Assembly (NCBI RefSeq): GCF_904846525.1
Contig: NZ_CAJHAZ010000004.1
Location: 62,001-126,000, forward strand
Reading direction: 5' to 3'
Length of the DNA stretch: 64,000 nucleotides
Origin: Psychrobacter sp. 1044
GTDB lineage: Bacteria > Pseudomonadota > Gammaproteobacteria > Pseudomonadales > Moraxellaceae
The notes under the pieces were generated by a model, which was not told the DNA's origin, ran no database searches, and worked only from the letters and a program-made list of their open reading frames with translations. Positions within the stretch are counted from its first letter, which is position 1; every line of letters begins with the position of its first letter. Below are positions 45,791 through 55,899 of the stretch, piece after piece. A program made the translations under genes and the position numbers.

Positions 45791-46207
45791 ATGAAAGCGA
45801 CTATTATCAAGCACTCTATAGGCAAAACAGCTTTAGCGCTGCTAACGTCTGCGGCTTTTATGTTTCCTATGCTGTCATGGGGCGCGCAAAACTGTGACAA
45901 ACCCAACAATGATTTTGATGATTTATATTGCTTAACGAAAGTATATTTAGAAGCGGATAAAGAGCTGAATAATTCTTATGCAAAATTGGCTAAGCAGTTA
46001 AATAGCCAGCAAAAATCCAAACTCAAACGTGGACAATTGGCGTGGATACGCGAGCGTAATGACCAATGTAGTTATAATAATGATGAAGGATTTTTTGTTA
46101 ATATGGGCTGTGCGACTCGGGTGACAACTGAGCGAGTGAACTTCTTAAATGATCGTGTGCGTGAATGTAGCGCTGGCAGTTGCCGCGACAGCCGCTTAGG
46201 CGAGTAG
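45791..46207 (+). CDS. Lysozyme inhibitor LprI-like exported protein (DUF1311)
   Basis: 138 aa from ATG 45791, chosen because AAGGA is eight bases upstream; a longer frame from 45752 lacks one. Signal peptide MKATIIKHS...AFMFPMLSWGA. The mature part has QNCDKPNNDFDDLYCLTKVYLEADKELNNSYAKLAKQL and GQLAWIRERNDQC, the LprI/DUF1311 pattern of paired cysteines and a W-x-x-R-x-x-x-C block. Family members are periplasmic, and some inhibit lysozyme; that activity is inferred. A terminator follows at 46259-46293. Confidence 0.85.
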   Translation: MKATIIKHSIGKTALALLTSAAFMFPMLSWGAQNCDKPNNDFDDLYCLTKVYLEADKELNNSYAKLAKQLNSQQKSKLKRGQLAWIRERNDQCSYNNDEGFFVNMGCATRVTTERVNFLNDRVRECSAGSCRDSRLGE

Positions 46208-46647
46208 TTGTTTTTTAGTATTGCTTGAAAGCAGTGACCTTCATAGCTGCGTATTAACAAAAATCCCTTAGCATTATATGCTGAGGGATTTTTGTTGGTA
46301 ACACTTACATAGAGTTTTCGCCAAGTTGGTTTTATGCTCATCAATGACAAAGATAGTTAGTGATGAGATACGTAGGGTAAGAATCTGCTATTGATGAATG
46401 CTCACTTTGTCTTAAGATAAGCTGCGGTCATAAATTTACTTTTATGCAAGGTGCGGTCATAAATTAACCCTATCATTTATAGCGCTAATCATTATAATAG
46501 GCAGCAATCCTGTGTTGGCGCTCATATTATCGCATTGATAGACCATGAGATTATTTAAATCTGCCTAAGTCAACATTGCGGCCAAAGATAAAACAAAGCA
46601 TTTACCATCTCATTTTTATCGAATTCATTAATTATTAGGAGCTTTTC
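46208..46647. other. Intergenic region upstream of ndk
   Basis: 440 nt without a gene. It contains the terminator at 46259-46293 and a 14-nt direct repeat TGCGGTCATAAATT at 46423-46436 and 46452-46465 (29-nt period). No consensus promoter stood out. Confidence 0.6.
46259..46293 (+). terminator. Terminator of the LprI-like gene
   Basis: AAAAATCCCTTAGCA and TGCTGAGGGATTTTT pair along 15 positions with one wobble around a 5-nt loop. Confidence 0.88.
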
Positions 46648-47079
46648 ATGGCTAACGAACGTACTTTATCTATCATCAAACCTGACGCAGTCGCTGGCAA
46701 CAACATCGGCGCTATCTACGATCGTTTTGAAAAATCAGGTCTAAAAATTGTTGCCGCTAAAATGATGCAACTTGATGATAAAAAAGCGGGTGGTTTTTAC
46801 GCTGAGCACGCTGAGCGTCCATTCTACAAAGATCTAGTGTCATTTATGACTTCAGGTCCAGTATTGGTATCTGTACTAGAAGGCGAAAATGCGATCGCTA
46901 AGCATCGTGATATCATGGGCGCTACTAACCCAAAAGACGCCGCTGAAGGCACTATTCGTGCTGACTTCGCTAGCAGCATCGATGAAAACGCGGTTCATGG
47001 TTCAGATTCAGCTGAATCAGCAGCACGTGAAATCAGCTACTTTTTCAATGAAGAAGAAGTGTGTGCACGTACGCGTTAA
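46648..47079 (+). CDS. ndk: Nucleoside-diphosphate kinase
   Basis: 143 aa, standard length. It transfers phosphate between NTPs and NDPs through a phosphohistidine. [52 protein letters not shown] and [15 protein letters not shown] (catalytic His in NAVHGSDS) are the family blocks. TTAGGAG precedes the ATG. It is commonly directly upstream of rlmN in gammaproteobacteria, as here. Confidence 0.97.
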   Translation: MANERTLSIIKPDAVAGNNIGAIYDRFEKSGLKIVAAKMMQLDDKKAGGFYAEHAERPFYKDLVSFMTSGPVLVSVLEGENAIAKHRDIMGATNPKDAAEGTIRADFASSIDENAVHGSDSAESAAREISYFFNEEEVCARTR

Positions 47080-47143
47080 TAGCAGTATTTATTAATAGCC
47101 ACTGTTATAAATAATAGTACTGATTAATAATTAGTGTGGCAAG

Positions 47144-47174
47144 ACGGCTTATATCTTTTGGTATAAGCCGTTTT
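47144..47174 (+). terminator. Terminator of ndk
   Basis: ACGGCTTATA and TATAAGCCGT form a 10-bp stem followed by a short TTTT. The remainder of the 47080-47410 gap shows nothing beyond an unsupported N-terminal extension of rlmN. Confidence 0.65.
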
Positions 47175-47410
47175 AGCTATTATAATAGTCTGACTATGCA
47201 TTGAGATTTTAGTGTTGAAATTTTAACTTTTCTCCCTCATTATTGGTTTTATATAGCGTTATCAATCCTTTATCAGCATATTACTTTCAGTTTTTGGTAA
47301 AAAATGCGCTCATAACGGATTGCTCATGCACTCATATATTGAGTACGTCTGCAACACCCATCTCAACAATTGTATCGCTCATACCAGTAGATGCAAAAAG
47401 GTTATTTATT

Positions 47411-48652
47411 ATGTCAACTGCTCAAACTCCTATTCAAACTGACGTCCAACATGTACCTGCTAAGACTACTAAGAGTATAAAATTAGTAGACGAGGCGCAG
47501 GCGAAAACCAATCTACTAGGTATGACACAAGCGCAGCTGGCGGAATACTTTAAGAGTATTGGTGAAAAGCCGTTTCGCTCGACGCAAGTCATTAAGTGGA
47601 TATATCAGCAGGGTGTCACTGATTTTGAGCAAATGACCAATCTGAGTAAATCTTTGCGTGATAAATTATCAGCCAATGCCTGCGTCATTCCGCCAAAAGT
47701 GATTCATCGTCAATATAGTGATGACGGCACGCGTAAATGGGTATTTGAAGTCACGGGTGGCTCTTTGGTCGAGACCGTATTGATTCCCGCAGATGACAGT
47801 AAATTAAACGGTCGCAAAACCTTGTGTGTCTCTTCGCAAGTAGGCTGTGCGCTGGACTGTAGCTTTTGTAGTACCGGTAAGCAAGGCTTTGAGCGCGATT
47901 TAACAGCGGCTGAAATTCTTGGACAATTATGGGTGGCAAATGCCTCTTATATGACCGATGAAAATGACAGTTTAGAAAATGTTGACCATAGTTTATGGGA
48001 AAACAACGTCACCAACGTCGTCATGATGGGCATGGGCGAGCCGTTATTAAACTATCGTCCCGTTGTCAGCTCGATGGAATTGATGCTCAGTGACCACGCT
48101 TATGGTTTATCAAAACGCCGTGTCACGCTATCTACCTCAGGTGTGGTTCCTAAGATGTATGAGTTGGCACAGGAGCTTGACGTCGCTTTAGCGATTTCAT
48201 TGCACGCACCAAATGACGAGCTGCGTAATGAATTAGTGCCGATCAATAAAAAATATCCATTAGAGCAGCTCATGGCGGCAGCGAGAAATTACGTTTTTGA
48301 AGTCAATCCGCGCCACAAAAAACACGTGACTATTGAATATGTGATGCTAGATGGTGTCAATGATAGTAATGAGCATGCTGAGCAATTGGTCGCATTATTG
48401 GGCGATTTACCGAGTAAGATTAACTTGATACCATTTAACCCGTTCCCTCATGCAAATTATGATAAGTCGAGTAATAATCGTATTCATGCCTTTAGCAATA
48501 TATTAAGTGAAGCAGGTTTTGTTTGTACCATACGTCAAACACGCGGTGATGATATTGATGCGGCATGTGGTCAATTGGTTGGGCAAGTGGCTGACAGAAC
48601 CCGTCGTTCAGCCGCGTGGCAGCAAAGCATCAAGGATCGTGAAAGTGTTTAG
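47411..48652 (+). CDS. rlmN: Dual-specificity 23S rRNA / tRNA adenine-C2 methyltransferase
   Basis: 413 aa from ATG 47411, with AAAGG upstream. The frame is open back to 47243, but that 56-residue extension has no family similarity. It is a radical-SAM enzyme that methylates A2503 of 23S rRNA and A37 of tRNAs. The cluster motif is [15 protein letters not shown] (CxxxCxxC). [44 protein letters not shown] and [11 protein letters not shown] follow. The C-terminal DIDAACGQL supplies the resolving Cys. Confidence 0.96.
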   Translation: MSTAQTPIQTDVQHVPAKTTKSIKLVDEAQAKTNLLGMTQAQLAEYFKSIGEKPFRSTQVIKWIYQQGVTDFEQMTNLSKSLRDKLSANACVIPPKVIHRQYSDDGTRKWVFEVTGGSLVETVLIPADDSKLNGRKTLCVSSQVGCALDCSFCSTGKQGFERDLTAAEILGQLWVANASYMTDENDSLENVDHSLWENNVTNVVMMGMGEPLLNYRPVVSSMELMLSDHAYGLSKRRVTLSTSGVVPKMYELAQELDVALAISLHAPNDELRNELVPINKKYPLEQLMAAARNYVFEVNPRHKKHVTIEYVMLDGVNDSNEHAEQLVALLGDLPSKINLIPFNPFPHANYDKSSNNRIHAFSNILSEAGFVCTIRQTRGDDIDAACGQLVGQVADRTRRSAAWQQSIKDRESV

Positions 48653-48973
48653 TATGATGGTCATATAAATGGTGAATAGACATTTTCGATGTAGCATCGT
48701 ATTTGTCTTTTATCTGTCGCAATGGTAATAAAAATGTAGCAATAACGATTAGTTTGGATGTGCACAGCAATTAATGACAACTAAATTGTACTTATGCGGG
48801 CTAAATCTATTAAACTGATGCCTCGAGGATCGAACGCATTGAATCACAGTTTTATGATGGCGGCTATGATGACTTCTAGAAATTCTTGTCAGTTCAATTA
48901 TCAAAAAATATTTTCTCAGACTTATAAGCGATTGAGTACAGCGAATGGACTAGGGGCTATTGACCCAGTAGCG

Positions 48974-49816
48974 ATGTCGAAGCGTACGGTATTAGTGATG
49001 GCATTGGTAGGGCTGCTGCTCACTGGTTGTCAAAGCACGCCGACCAATGATTTGACAAACATCGCGGCTTATCAAACGTCTACGCGACCCAATGACAATC
49101 GTAACTTAGATCAACAAGAAATTGCTCGCGTGCGCACTTCACTTGCCGCACAATATATCCGCAAAAATGAGCTTGATACCGCTCAGCGCCAACTCGAAAA
49201 AGCCTTTGCTGCCGATAGCCGTTACGCGCCAGCCTATGATATGATGGGCGTTTTGCTGCAGCAAGAGGGCAGTCGACTCAATCTCGAAAAAGCCGATCAG
49301 TATTTTAAAAAAGCGATTACGCTTGATAAAGATTTTGAGCAAGCCCACAATAACTATGGCGTTTATTTGTCACAAATGAAGCGCTATCGTGAGGCGGCAG
49401 AGCAGTTTGAGATTGCGGGTTCAGCATTAGGTTACGAAGGTCGTATTGGTGCGCTAGAGAATCTAGGGCGCACTTACTTACAGCTAGGGGATCGCAGTGC
49501 GGCTGCTAAAGCATTTTTACGGGCACTTGATGGCAATCGTAATAGTATTATTGCCCATATCGAGTTGGTCGATTTATTGCTTGAGCAGCAACGTGTTCCA
49601 CAGGCTCAAAGGCTTTATGATGAAACCTTGGTACTGGTACAAGGGCAGGGCATTAGCCCGCGCTTGCTATTACAAGGTATCAAATTGGCCGCTGCACAAA
49701 ATAACATAACGACGCGCCAGCAATTGGCACAGCAGCTTTTATCTGCTTATCCTTTAAGTGATGAAGCAAAACAACTTAAGACTTGGCTTAACAATCCAGA
49801 GGCACCATGGAAATGA
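48974..49816 (+). CDS. pilF: Type IV pilus biogenesis/stability lipoprotein (PilF/PilW)
   Basis: 280 aa from ATG 48974, chosen because it starts a clean lipoprotein signal (KRTVLVMALVGLLLTGCQS); an open 60-residue extension to 48794 would bury it. The mature part is TPR repeats (AQYIRKNELDTAQRQLEKAFAADSRYAPAYDMMG, FKKAITLDKDFEQAHNNYGVYL, LGRTYLQLGDRSAAAKAFLRAL). PilF/PilW is the pilotin that places the PilQ secretin in the outer membrane. Its position between rlmN and the RodZ-like gene is the standard one. The gap 48653-48973 shows no other feature. Confidence 0.88.
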   Translation: MSKRTVLVMALVGLLLTGCQSTPTNDLTNIAAYQTSTRPNDNRNLDQQEIARVRTSLAAQYIRKNELDTAQRQLEKAFAADSRYAPAYDMMGVLLQQEGSRLNLEKADQYFKKAITLDKDFEQAHNNYGVYLSQMKRYREAAEQFEIAGSALGYEGRIGALENLGRTYLQLGDRSAAAKAFLRALDGNRNSIIAHIELVDLLLEQQRVPQAQRLYDETLVLVQGQGISPRLLLQGIKLAAAQNNITTRQQLAQQLLSAYPLSDEAKQLKTWLNNPEAPWK

Positions 49817-50625
49817 CCACCCCATCATTAAACACTCAATCTAACGCTCAGGGATCATTTGGTGCCGTGTTGCAGCAAGCCCGTAAAAATAAGCAAATCA
49901 GCTTAGACGAGGTAGCTGCCGAGTTATTTATTTTAAAGCGTCATTTGCAAGCGCTTGAAAATGAAAATTTTTCGGAGATGCCGCAAGCTGCTTTTGCCCG
50001 TGGGTTTGCCATCAATTATGCTAAGTTTTTGGGTTTGGATCCTGTAAAAATAGCAACCAGCTTTGATGCCGCTTATCCTACGGAGCTGAAAGCAAAGTCA
50101 GTGAATAACACGGATACGCCACTGCGTCCAATGGGCACATTGCAACGTGATACGCACAATCGTATTCGTTTTAACCCACTACTGATCATCGCCGTTATTG
50201 GTGTCATTATTTTAGCGATTTTCTTATTTCGCATGGTGAGTAATGCAAGTAAAGAGAATACCGAGCAGCCAGTATCGACGGTCGAAGACGTCTCAGCGAT
50301 AGAGCAAGCGCAAGGTGCGGCAATCAATACTGATGAGATGGGCGTTGGTGCCTCTGGCTCTGCTCTAAACTTGGGCGGCGATGCAAGTCCAGCGTCTTTA
50401 GATGTCAAACTGACGGATACTGCCGTCGTGAGTATTACTGATGCCTCTGGTAGTAGTTTAATGAGTGGCTCGCAGACATCTGGGGATTATAAACTGTCAG
50501 GTACGCCGCCGTTTAATGTACAAATTGATAATGTCGATAATGTCAGCATAATGCTTAACCAAGAAGCGGTTGCGCTAAATACTTATGCAACGGATAAGCA
50601 AGCCAATTTTGAGTTAGCGCCTTAA
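49807..50625 (+). CDS. RodZ-like helix-turn-helix membrane protein (DUF4115)
   Basis: 272 aa. A cytoplasmic HTH domain (FGAVLQQARKNKQISLDEVA...GFAINYAKFLGLD, ~15-75) precedes one membrane helix (LLIIAVIGVIILAIFLFRMV, ~125) and a periplasmic DUF4115 domain (SLDVKLTDTAVVSITDASG...). This is the RodZ layout, a cytoskeletal protein that links MreB to the elongasome in E. coli. Cell shape in coccoid Moraxellaceae may differ, so I leave the symbol open. The start overlaps the pilF stop by 10 nt, with GAGG upstream. Confidence 0.85.
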   Translation: MEMTTPSLNTQSNAQGSFGAVLQQARKNKQISLDEVAAELFILKRHLQALENENFSEMPQAAFARGFAINYAKFLGLDPVKIATSFDAAYPTELKAKSVNNTDTPLRPMGTLQRDTHNRIRFNPLLIIAVIGVIILAIFLFRMVSNASKENTEQPVSTVEDVSAIEQAQGAAINTDEMGVGASGSALNLGGDASPASLDVKLTDTAVVSITDASGSSLMSGSQTSGDYKLSGTPPFNVQIDNVDNVSIMLNQEAVALNTYATDKQANFELAP

Positions 50626-50758
50626 CTTTTTAAGCGGCTAATTTTGAATGCTAGTCTTATCGACTGCTGTACAAGATTTATTTTTAAAAGTTGCTATCTG
50701 CAAGCTATTATAAGTGTGTTTTTTCTGCGTTTTTTCGCTCTAACTGAAGGGTTTGTCT

Positions 50759-51874
50759 ATGTCAACGTCAGCGCCTATTAACCGTCGCCTTACCAAAAAA
50801 ATATATGTCGGTGATGTCGCGATTGGTGGTGATGCGCCGATTAGTGTGCAGAGTATGACCAATACAGATACTTGCGATGTGGCAGCAACTGTCGCTCAAA
50901 TCGAACGCTGCGTTAAAGCTGGTGCGGATTTGATGCGGGTGTCGACGCCAACGATGGATACGGTCAAAGCTTTTGGCGAAATTCGTAAGTTGGTCAGTGT
51001 GCCTTTGATTGCAGATGTGCATTTCGACCACAAGATTGCGTTAGCAGTTGCCGAAGCAGGGGCTGACTGTCTGCGTATTAATCCAGGTAACATCGGTAGC
51101 GATGCCAAAGTACGTGAAGTGGTCGCCTGTGCCAAACATTACAACATCCCTATTCGTATCGGTGTCAATGCAGGCTCGCTCGAAAAAGACATTCAGCGCA
51201 AATATACCGAGCCAACTGGCGAGGCGATGCTTGAATCAGCCATGCGCCATATTGATATATTAGATCGTCTAAATTTTGATCAATATAAAGTATCGGTTAA
51301 AGCCAGCAATGTGTTTTTGACCTTGGATGCGTATCGCCTGATTTCTGCCCAAATTGATAATCCGCTGCATTTAGGCGTCACCGAGGCAGGCGTTTATCGT
51401 ACGGGCGCGGTTAAATCCGCGATTGCACTTGGCGGTTTATTATTAGATGGCATCGGTGATACCATCCGTATCTCACTGGCGGCAGAGCCTGAAGAAGAAA
51501 TTAAAATCGGCTTTGATATTTTAAAATCGCTCAATATACGTTCTAATGGTGTCAACTTTATTGCGTGCCCAAGCTGCTCGCGCCAAGAGTTTGATGTGAT
51601 TCGAGTTATGACGGCTTTAGAGTCGCGCTTAGAAGACATTCGTGAACCAATGAACCTGTCTGTGATCGGCTGTAAAGTAAATGGTCCTGGTGAAGCGAAA
51701 GAGGCCGATATTGGCATTGTTGGTGCCGCACCAAGATCCTTGGTATATCGTATGGGCGAAAAAAGCCATCTTATCGATACCGACAATTTGGTCGATGAAA
51801 TAGAAGGCATGGTACGCGCACATGCCGAAGATTTGGCTAAAAAACGTGAGAATGAGATTATCCGCGTAAAATAA
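50759..51874 (+). CDS. ispG: 4-hydroxy-3-methylbut-2-enyl diphosphate synthase (flavodoxin)
   Basis: 371 aa from ATG 50759 (AAGGG upstream; TTG 50753 less likely). It makes HMBPP from the cyclic MEcPP in the MEP isoprenoid pathway, using a [4Fe-4S] cluster. Blocks: [65 protein letters not shown], and the cluster ligands in [14 protein letters not shown] and [16 protein letters not shown]. It lies between the RodZ-like gene and hisS, an order conserved in gammaproteobacteria. Confidence 0.97.
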   Translation: MSTSAPINRRLTKKIYVGDVAIGGDAPISVQSMTNTDTCDVAATVAQIERCVKAGADLMRVSTPTMDTVKAFGEIRKLVSVPLIADVHFDHKIALAVAEAGADCLRINPGNIGSDAKVREVVACAKHYNIPIRIGVNAGSLEKDIQRKYTEPTGEAMLESAMRHIDILDRLNFDQYKVSVKASNVFLTLDAYRLISAQIDNPLHLGVTEAGVYRTGAVKSAIALGGLLLDGIGDTIRISLAAEPEEEIKIGFDILKSLNIRSNGVNFIACPSCSRQEFDVIRVMTALESRLEDIREPMNLSVIGCKVNGPGEAKEADIGIVGAAPRSLVYRMGEKSHLIDTDNLVDEIEGMVRAHAEDLAKKRENEIIRVK

Positions 51875-51938
51875 AACACTATTATGAGCAAAAAATAAAA
51901 GAGACACTTGTTAAAATTTTTAAGGATACGAGCGTACC

Positions 51939-53228
51939 ATGATTAAAGCTATCAAAGGGTTTAATGATATTTTGCCTGATCAGTCCGCAAAATGGCTGCA
52001 TTTAGAAGCGATATTGGCTGAAGTGCTGGGCAGATACGGCTTTGAGCATATTCGTTTGCCAATCGTTGAGCAAACCGATTTGTTTGCGCGTGCCATTGGT
52101 GGCGCGACTGATATTGTCGAAAAAGAGATGTATAGCTTTACCGATAAGTCTGAGCCACCAACGCCGTTGGCTCTACGCCCTGAAGGTACGGCAGGTGCAG
52201 TACGTGCTGTGATTGAGCACAACTTGCTGCGCGGTGATACGCCTAAGTTATGGTATATCGGTCCAATGTTTCGCTATGAGCGTCCACAAAAAGGTCGTTA
52301 TCGTCAATTTCATCAAATAGGTGTTGAAAGCTTTGGTAGTGCCTTACCAGACGCTGACGCTGAGCTGATCGCCATGACTCATTTGATGTGGCAAGAGCTG
52401 GGTCTAAAAGATGAGATGCGTTTAGAGCTAAACAGTCTGGGCGAAATTGATGAGCGTCATGCTTATCGCGAAGCATTGGTTGCTTATTTAACCGATAAAA
52501 AAGATCAGCTGGATGAAGACAGCAAGCGCCGCTTGACCACCAATCCGCTACGTATTTTAGACAGTAAAGAAGCCAGTACCCAAGCTCTATTGGTAGATGC
52601 GCCTAAGCTTGCTGACTTTTTAGGTGAAGAAAGCGTGGCGCATTTTGAGCAAGTACAAGCCTATTTAACAGAGCTGGGTATTAATTTTGAGATCAATCCA
52701 CACTTAGTACGCGGTCTTGATTATTACAACAAAACGGTTTTTGAGTGGGTGACCGACAAGCTTGGTAGCCAAGCGACTGTTTGTGCAGGCGGCCGTTATG
52801 ATGGTTTGATTGGGCAACTAAAATCCATCGGTACTGATGGCAATAAGCCAGTAAAATCTGAGCCTGCTGTTGGATTTGCCATGGGGCTTGAGCGTTTATT
52901 ACTGTTAATGAAAGCGGTTGCGCCAATTGCTGATGTTCCCGCTTGTGATGTCTTTGTGGTTGCCCATCCAGAGGTTTATAGTGCTGGTATTGGCTATGCT
53001 CAACGTCTACGCTATAGTCGCCCAGACATTCGGGTGAAAATGGCGAGTGCGACGAGCCTAAAAGCGCAAATGAAGAAAGCCGATAAGTCAGGTGCTGCAT
53101 TGACCGTTATTATTGCGCAGCAAGAGCTGGATGATAATACCCTCAGCGTTAAAGACATGCAGACGGGCGAACAACAGACGGTTGCGACAGATTGGCTGTC
53201 GAGCAAAGAAAATTTTATCCGTCAGTAA
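51939..53228 (+). CDS. hisS: Histidine-tRNA ligase
   Basis: 429 aa class II aminoacyl-tRNA synthetase. [14 protein letters not shown] at the start; motif 2 region [30 protein letters not shown]; HisA motifs [16 protein letters not shown] and [11 protein letters not shown]; motif 3 [13 protein letters not shown]; and an anticodon-binding C-terminal domain. AAGGAT lies before the ATG. It is distinct from hisZ at 42734, which lacks the aminoacylation residues. Confidence 0.97.
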   Translation: MIKAIKGFNDILPDQSAKWLHLEAILAEVLGRYGFEHIRLPIVEQTDLFARAIGGATDIVEKEMYSFTDKSEPPTPLALRPEGTAGAVRAVIEHNLLRGDTPKLWYIGPMFRYERPQKGRYRQFHQIGVESFGSALPDADAELIAMTHLMWQELGLKDEMRLELNSLGEIDERHAYREALVAYLTDKKDQLDEDSKRRLTTNPLRILDSKEASTQALLVDAPKLADFLGEESVAHFEQVQAYLTELGINFEINPHLVRGLDYYNKTVFEWVTDKLGSQATVCAGGRYDGLIGQLKSIGTDGNKPVKSEPAVGFAMGLERLLLLMKAVAPIADVPACDVFVVAHPEVYSAGIGYAQRLRYSRPDIRVKMASATSLKAQMKKADKSGAALTVIIAQQELDDNTLSVKDMQTGEQQTVATDWLSSKENFIRQ

Positions 53229-53283
53229 TCGATTGCGGTTTTAGCATTAGCAATTTCATAACACTTTTATCAGGTAAACATAT

Positions 53284-54069
53284 ATGGCTCTGACACCCAA
53301 TTCGCCGAATGCAGACAATTCAATGCAAGCGTTAAGGCAGTATGGCAGCTATATTGTCACTGCGATTTTGTTGGCACTGGCCGCTTATTTTGGTTGGACA
53401 TATTGGCAGGACAACCATGCGCGCGTAGACACCGTTGCAGCAGATCATTATGCAGACATTCAGCGGTTGAATGAAGAAGTCAGTTTGGCCTCACAAAACC
53501 CTGATTTGGAAGCAGAAGCACAGGCAGCACTTGCCCAAAGTCGCACCCAGCTAAACAAAGATATTGATGCGCTAGTCAGCAAGCATGGTGAGTCGGTTTA
53601 CGCTTGGCAGGCACTGATGATTAAAGCGCGTCAGCAAGTAGATAATAATGAATTTACCGAAGCAAGTGAAACCCTCAAAAAAGCATTGGCCATTGACTTA
53701 GGTGATGCAGGTTTACAGGCAATTACTCGTTTGCGCTATGCGACGACATTACTGGCGGCGGGCGATGCGGATGCTGCATTAGCAGAAGCCAACAATGATA
53801 TGCCAAGCTCATTTGAAGCCAGCCAACAAGAGTTGTTAGGGGATATTTATTTAGCACAAGATAATAAAGACTCAGCGATCAAGTCTTACAATAATGCTTG
53901 GGAGTTGTTACGCAACCGTCAAGAGACGCGTGCAGTATTGGCATTAAAGATGGAGAGTCTAGGCATCGTACCTGAGCCTATCGACGAACCAGTCAGTCTG
54001 ATTCAAGAGTCAAGTAGTGCTGCACAGCCCTTAGTGGAAGAAAATGCTGCTGCCGAGGTTGCGCAATAA
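53284..54069 (+). CDS. yfgM: YfgM-like tetratricopeptide membrane protein (ancillary SecYEG/periplasmic chaperone partner)
   Basis: 261 aa. One N-terminal membrane helix (IVTAILLALAAYFGWTYWQ) anchors a periplasmic, Ala/Gln-rich helical domain with TPR-like repeats (LKKALAIDLGDAGLQAITRLRYATTLLAAGDADAALAEA, LLGDIYLAQDNKDSAIKSYNNAW). Position between hisS and bamB is the standard YfgM one. In E. coli it associates with PpiD at the SecYEG translocon. A low-complexity Glu/Ala tail ends the protein. Confidence 0.88.
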   Translation: MALTPNSPNADNSMQALRQYGSYIVTAILLALAAYFGWTYWQDNHARVDTVAADHYADIQRLNEEVSLASQNPDLEAEAQAALAQSRTQLNKDIDALVSKHGESVYAWQALMIKARQQVDNNEFTEASETLKKALAIDLGDAGLQAITRLRYATTLLAAGDADAALAEANNDMPSSFEASQQELLGDIYLAQDNKDSAIKSYNNAWELLRNRQETRAVLALKMESLGIVPEPIDEPVSLIQESSSAAQPLVEENAAAEVAQ

Positions 54070-54309
54070 TTGTACAGTGACAAGCGCTGTTAACCAATAA
54101 TAGCGTTTGCGTTCTACCTAATGCCTGATAATTGCTAGTCAATAGCGCGTATCTATAACCGTTCTACAAGCTAAGTGGTGCAGTAAAACAGCATCGGATG
54201 GACAGCCAGCACTCATTGAATGTGCTTGGTGAGTACTAATCGCCGATCTTACATTTACTGATAACCAATTTACTAATTAATAATAATTTATTTGTAGTGA
54301 GAACTCATA

Positions 54310-55518
54310 ATGACTCAATCTATTCACTCTAGCAAGATATCAAAAGCTAAAACCATCAAATCGACGGTGATGCATGTGGCAGTATTGGCAGTGATGAGCA
54401 CTGCGGTGATTGGGTGTAATCGCGGTATTAAACCCGTCGTCAATGATCCAGTCAAGCTGGTACAGATTGCTGAGCCTATCAGTGTGTTGCAACCGGTTTT
54501 TAGCACGGATATTGGCAATAAAAAAGCCAGTAAGAAAGATCCATTAGACTTGCAAGTAGGTTATGTCAATGGACAAATCGTCACTGCATCGCGCGGTGGG
54601 GATTTGACCGGTTTTAACAGTGCAGGCGAACGTTTATGGTCGATCAACGTTGGCGATCAAATCACGGGCGGCGTTGCTTTAGATGCTTTAAGCCAAACAG
54701 CGATTATTAGCACACGCGGTGGTCAAGTGATGGCATTTGATAGTGTGACTGGTGCAAAACGCTGGCAGAAGCAGCTATCAGGATCAGTATTGACACCCGC
54801 TTTAATTACCAATAACCGTGTCATTCTATCAGCGAACGATGGCTTTTTACATGGCTTGTCACTACAGACAGGTCAGTCTGTCTGGCAGTTTGCCACACAA
54901 GTGCCAGCCATCAGTGTACGCGGTAGTGCGGCGCCAACGTTATTAGATAGCAAAACGGCATTATTAGCGACTGCTGATGGTCGTTTACATGCGGTGACGA
55001 CTGATAGTGGTTTACCGCAGTGGTCAAGACGTGTTGGCGTTGGCACTGGTAGTAGTGAAGTTGAGCGCATGAGTGATGTCGATGGTACGCCGATCGTCGA
55101 TAAAAACCAGCTATTTGCCATCAGTTATAGTGGTCAGTTATTAGGTATTGATTTGGCTTCGCGTCAAGTCATGTTTGTCAACGAGCTTGCCAGCTTAAAG
55201 TCACTTGCTGTAAATAACCAGCAAGTGATTGGTACCAGCTTAGAGGGCAAAGTGGTTGCCTATAATCGCAGTAATGGTGAGGTTCTTTGGGAAAGTGAAG
55301 AGCTGGCTTATCGTCATTTAACCAATCCTGTAATGATTGGCAATTATATTGCCGTGGGTGATTTTGACGGCATGGTACACTTATTCGATCCAGCTAGCGG
55401 TAAAATCGTTAGCCGTGTACAAACTAAGGGTGCTTTGAGTAGCTTGCAAGTACAAGGTAGCCGTTTAATGACACAGAGCACATCAGGACAGGTTGCTATT
55501 TGGCAATTAGCCCGCTAA
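54310..55518 (+). CDS. bamB: Outer membrane assembly lipoprotein BamB
   Basis: 402 aa. Lipoprotein signal with AVIGCNRG as lipobox, then a PQQ-type eight-bladed propeller; repeated units include GYVNGQIVTASRGGDLTGFNSAGERLWSI, AIISTRGGQVMAFDSVTGAKRWQKQL and VILSANDGFLHGLSLQTGQSVWQF. BamB is a nonessential part of the BAM complex that folds outer-membrane beta-barrels. It lies between yfgM and der as in E. coli. The start has a ~20-residue N-region before the hydrophobic core. Confidence 0.93.
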   Translation: MTQSIHSSKISKAKTIKSTVMHVAVLAVMSTAVIGCNRGIKPVVNDPVKLVQIAEPISVLQPVFSTDIGNKKASKKDPLDLQVGYVNGQIVTASRGGDLTGFNSAGERLWSINVGDQITGGVALDALSQTAIISTRGGQVMAFDSVTGAKRWQKQLSGSVLTPALITNNRVILSANDGFLHGLSLQTGQSVWQFATQVPAISVRGSAAPTLLDSKTALLATADGRLHAVTTDSGLPQWSRRVGVGTGSSEVERMSDVDGTPIVDKNQLFAISYSGQLLGIDLASRQVMFVNELASLKSLAVNNQQVIGTSLEGKVVAYNRSNGEVLWESEELAYRHLTNPVMIGNYIAVGDFDGMVHLFDPASGKIVSRVQTKGALSSLQVQGSRLMTQSTSGQVAIWQLAR

Positions 55519-55899
55519 GCTTTTTATCGGTTAATGCTTACTTAGATAGTATGTTTGATATTATCGTTAAGCCAACGGGTTGATTGCAATTTTAGAGAAC
55601 ACAAACGCTGCTTCGTCAGCGTTTAGTGCCTTGTGTAAATTGCTTGTTTAAATACAGGCTTTCGCGTACTCTATGCGACCGATGCGCCGTAGGTGTTATC
55701 CATATATATTATTTATTTATCATTTAGTCATCCTATGTACCACTTGCTAATTGTAAAATAGCTGACTATTATTTTTGCTATTGTTTTATCATTCATTTTA
55801 ATTTGCGGTCAAGAGCAGCTTATTCACGACTACTGTTATATCACTGGTTATAAGAATAACTGTACTGCCCGCCATTGTGCCTTTCACTGAGAGTAACCC
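55519..55899. other. Intergenic region between bamB and der
   Basis: 381 nt without a gene. A hairpin AAACGCTG/CAGCGTTT (55603-55624) lies ~85 nt past bamB but has no T tract. The der promoter was not recognised with confidence. Confidence 0.55.

Noticed and set aside
47243-47410. 56-residue N-terminal extension of RlmN
   Set aside because: No similarity to the family and a weak start; ATG 47411 fits family length.
48794-48973. 60-residue extension of PilF
   Set aside because: It would bury the lipoprotein signal peptide.
51394-51891. 165-codon antisense frame opposite ispG
   Set aside because: Shadow of a conserved gene, no plausible start signal or family.
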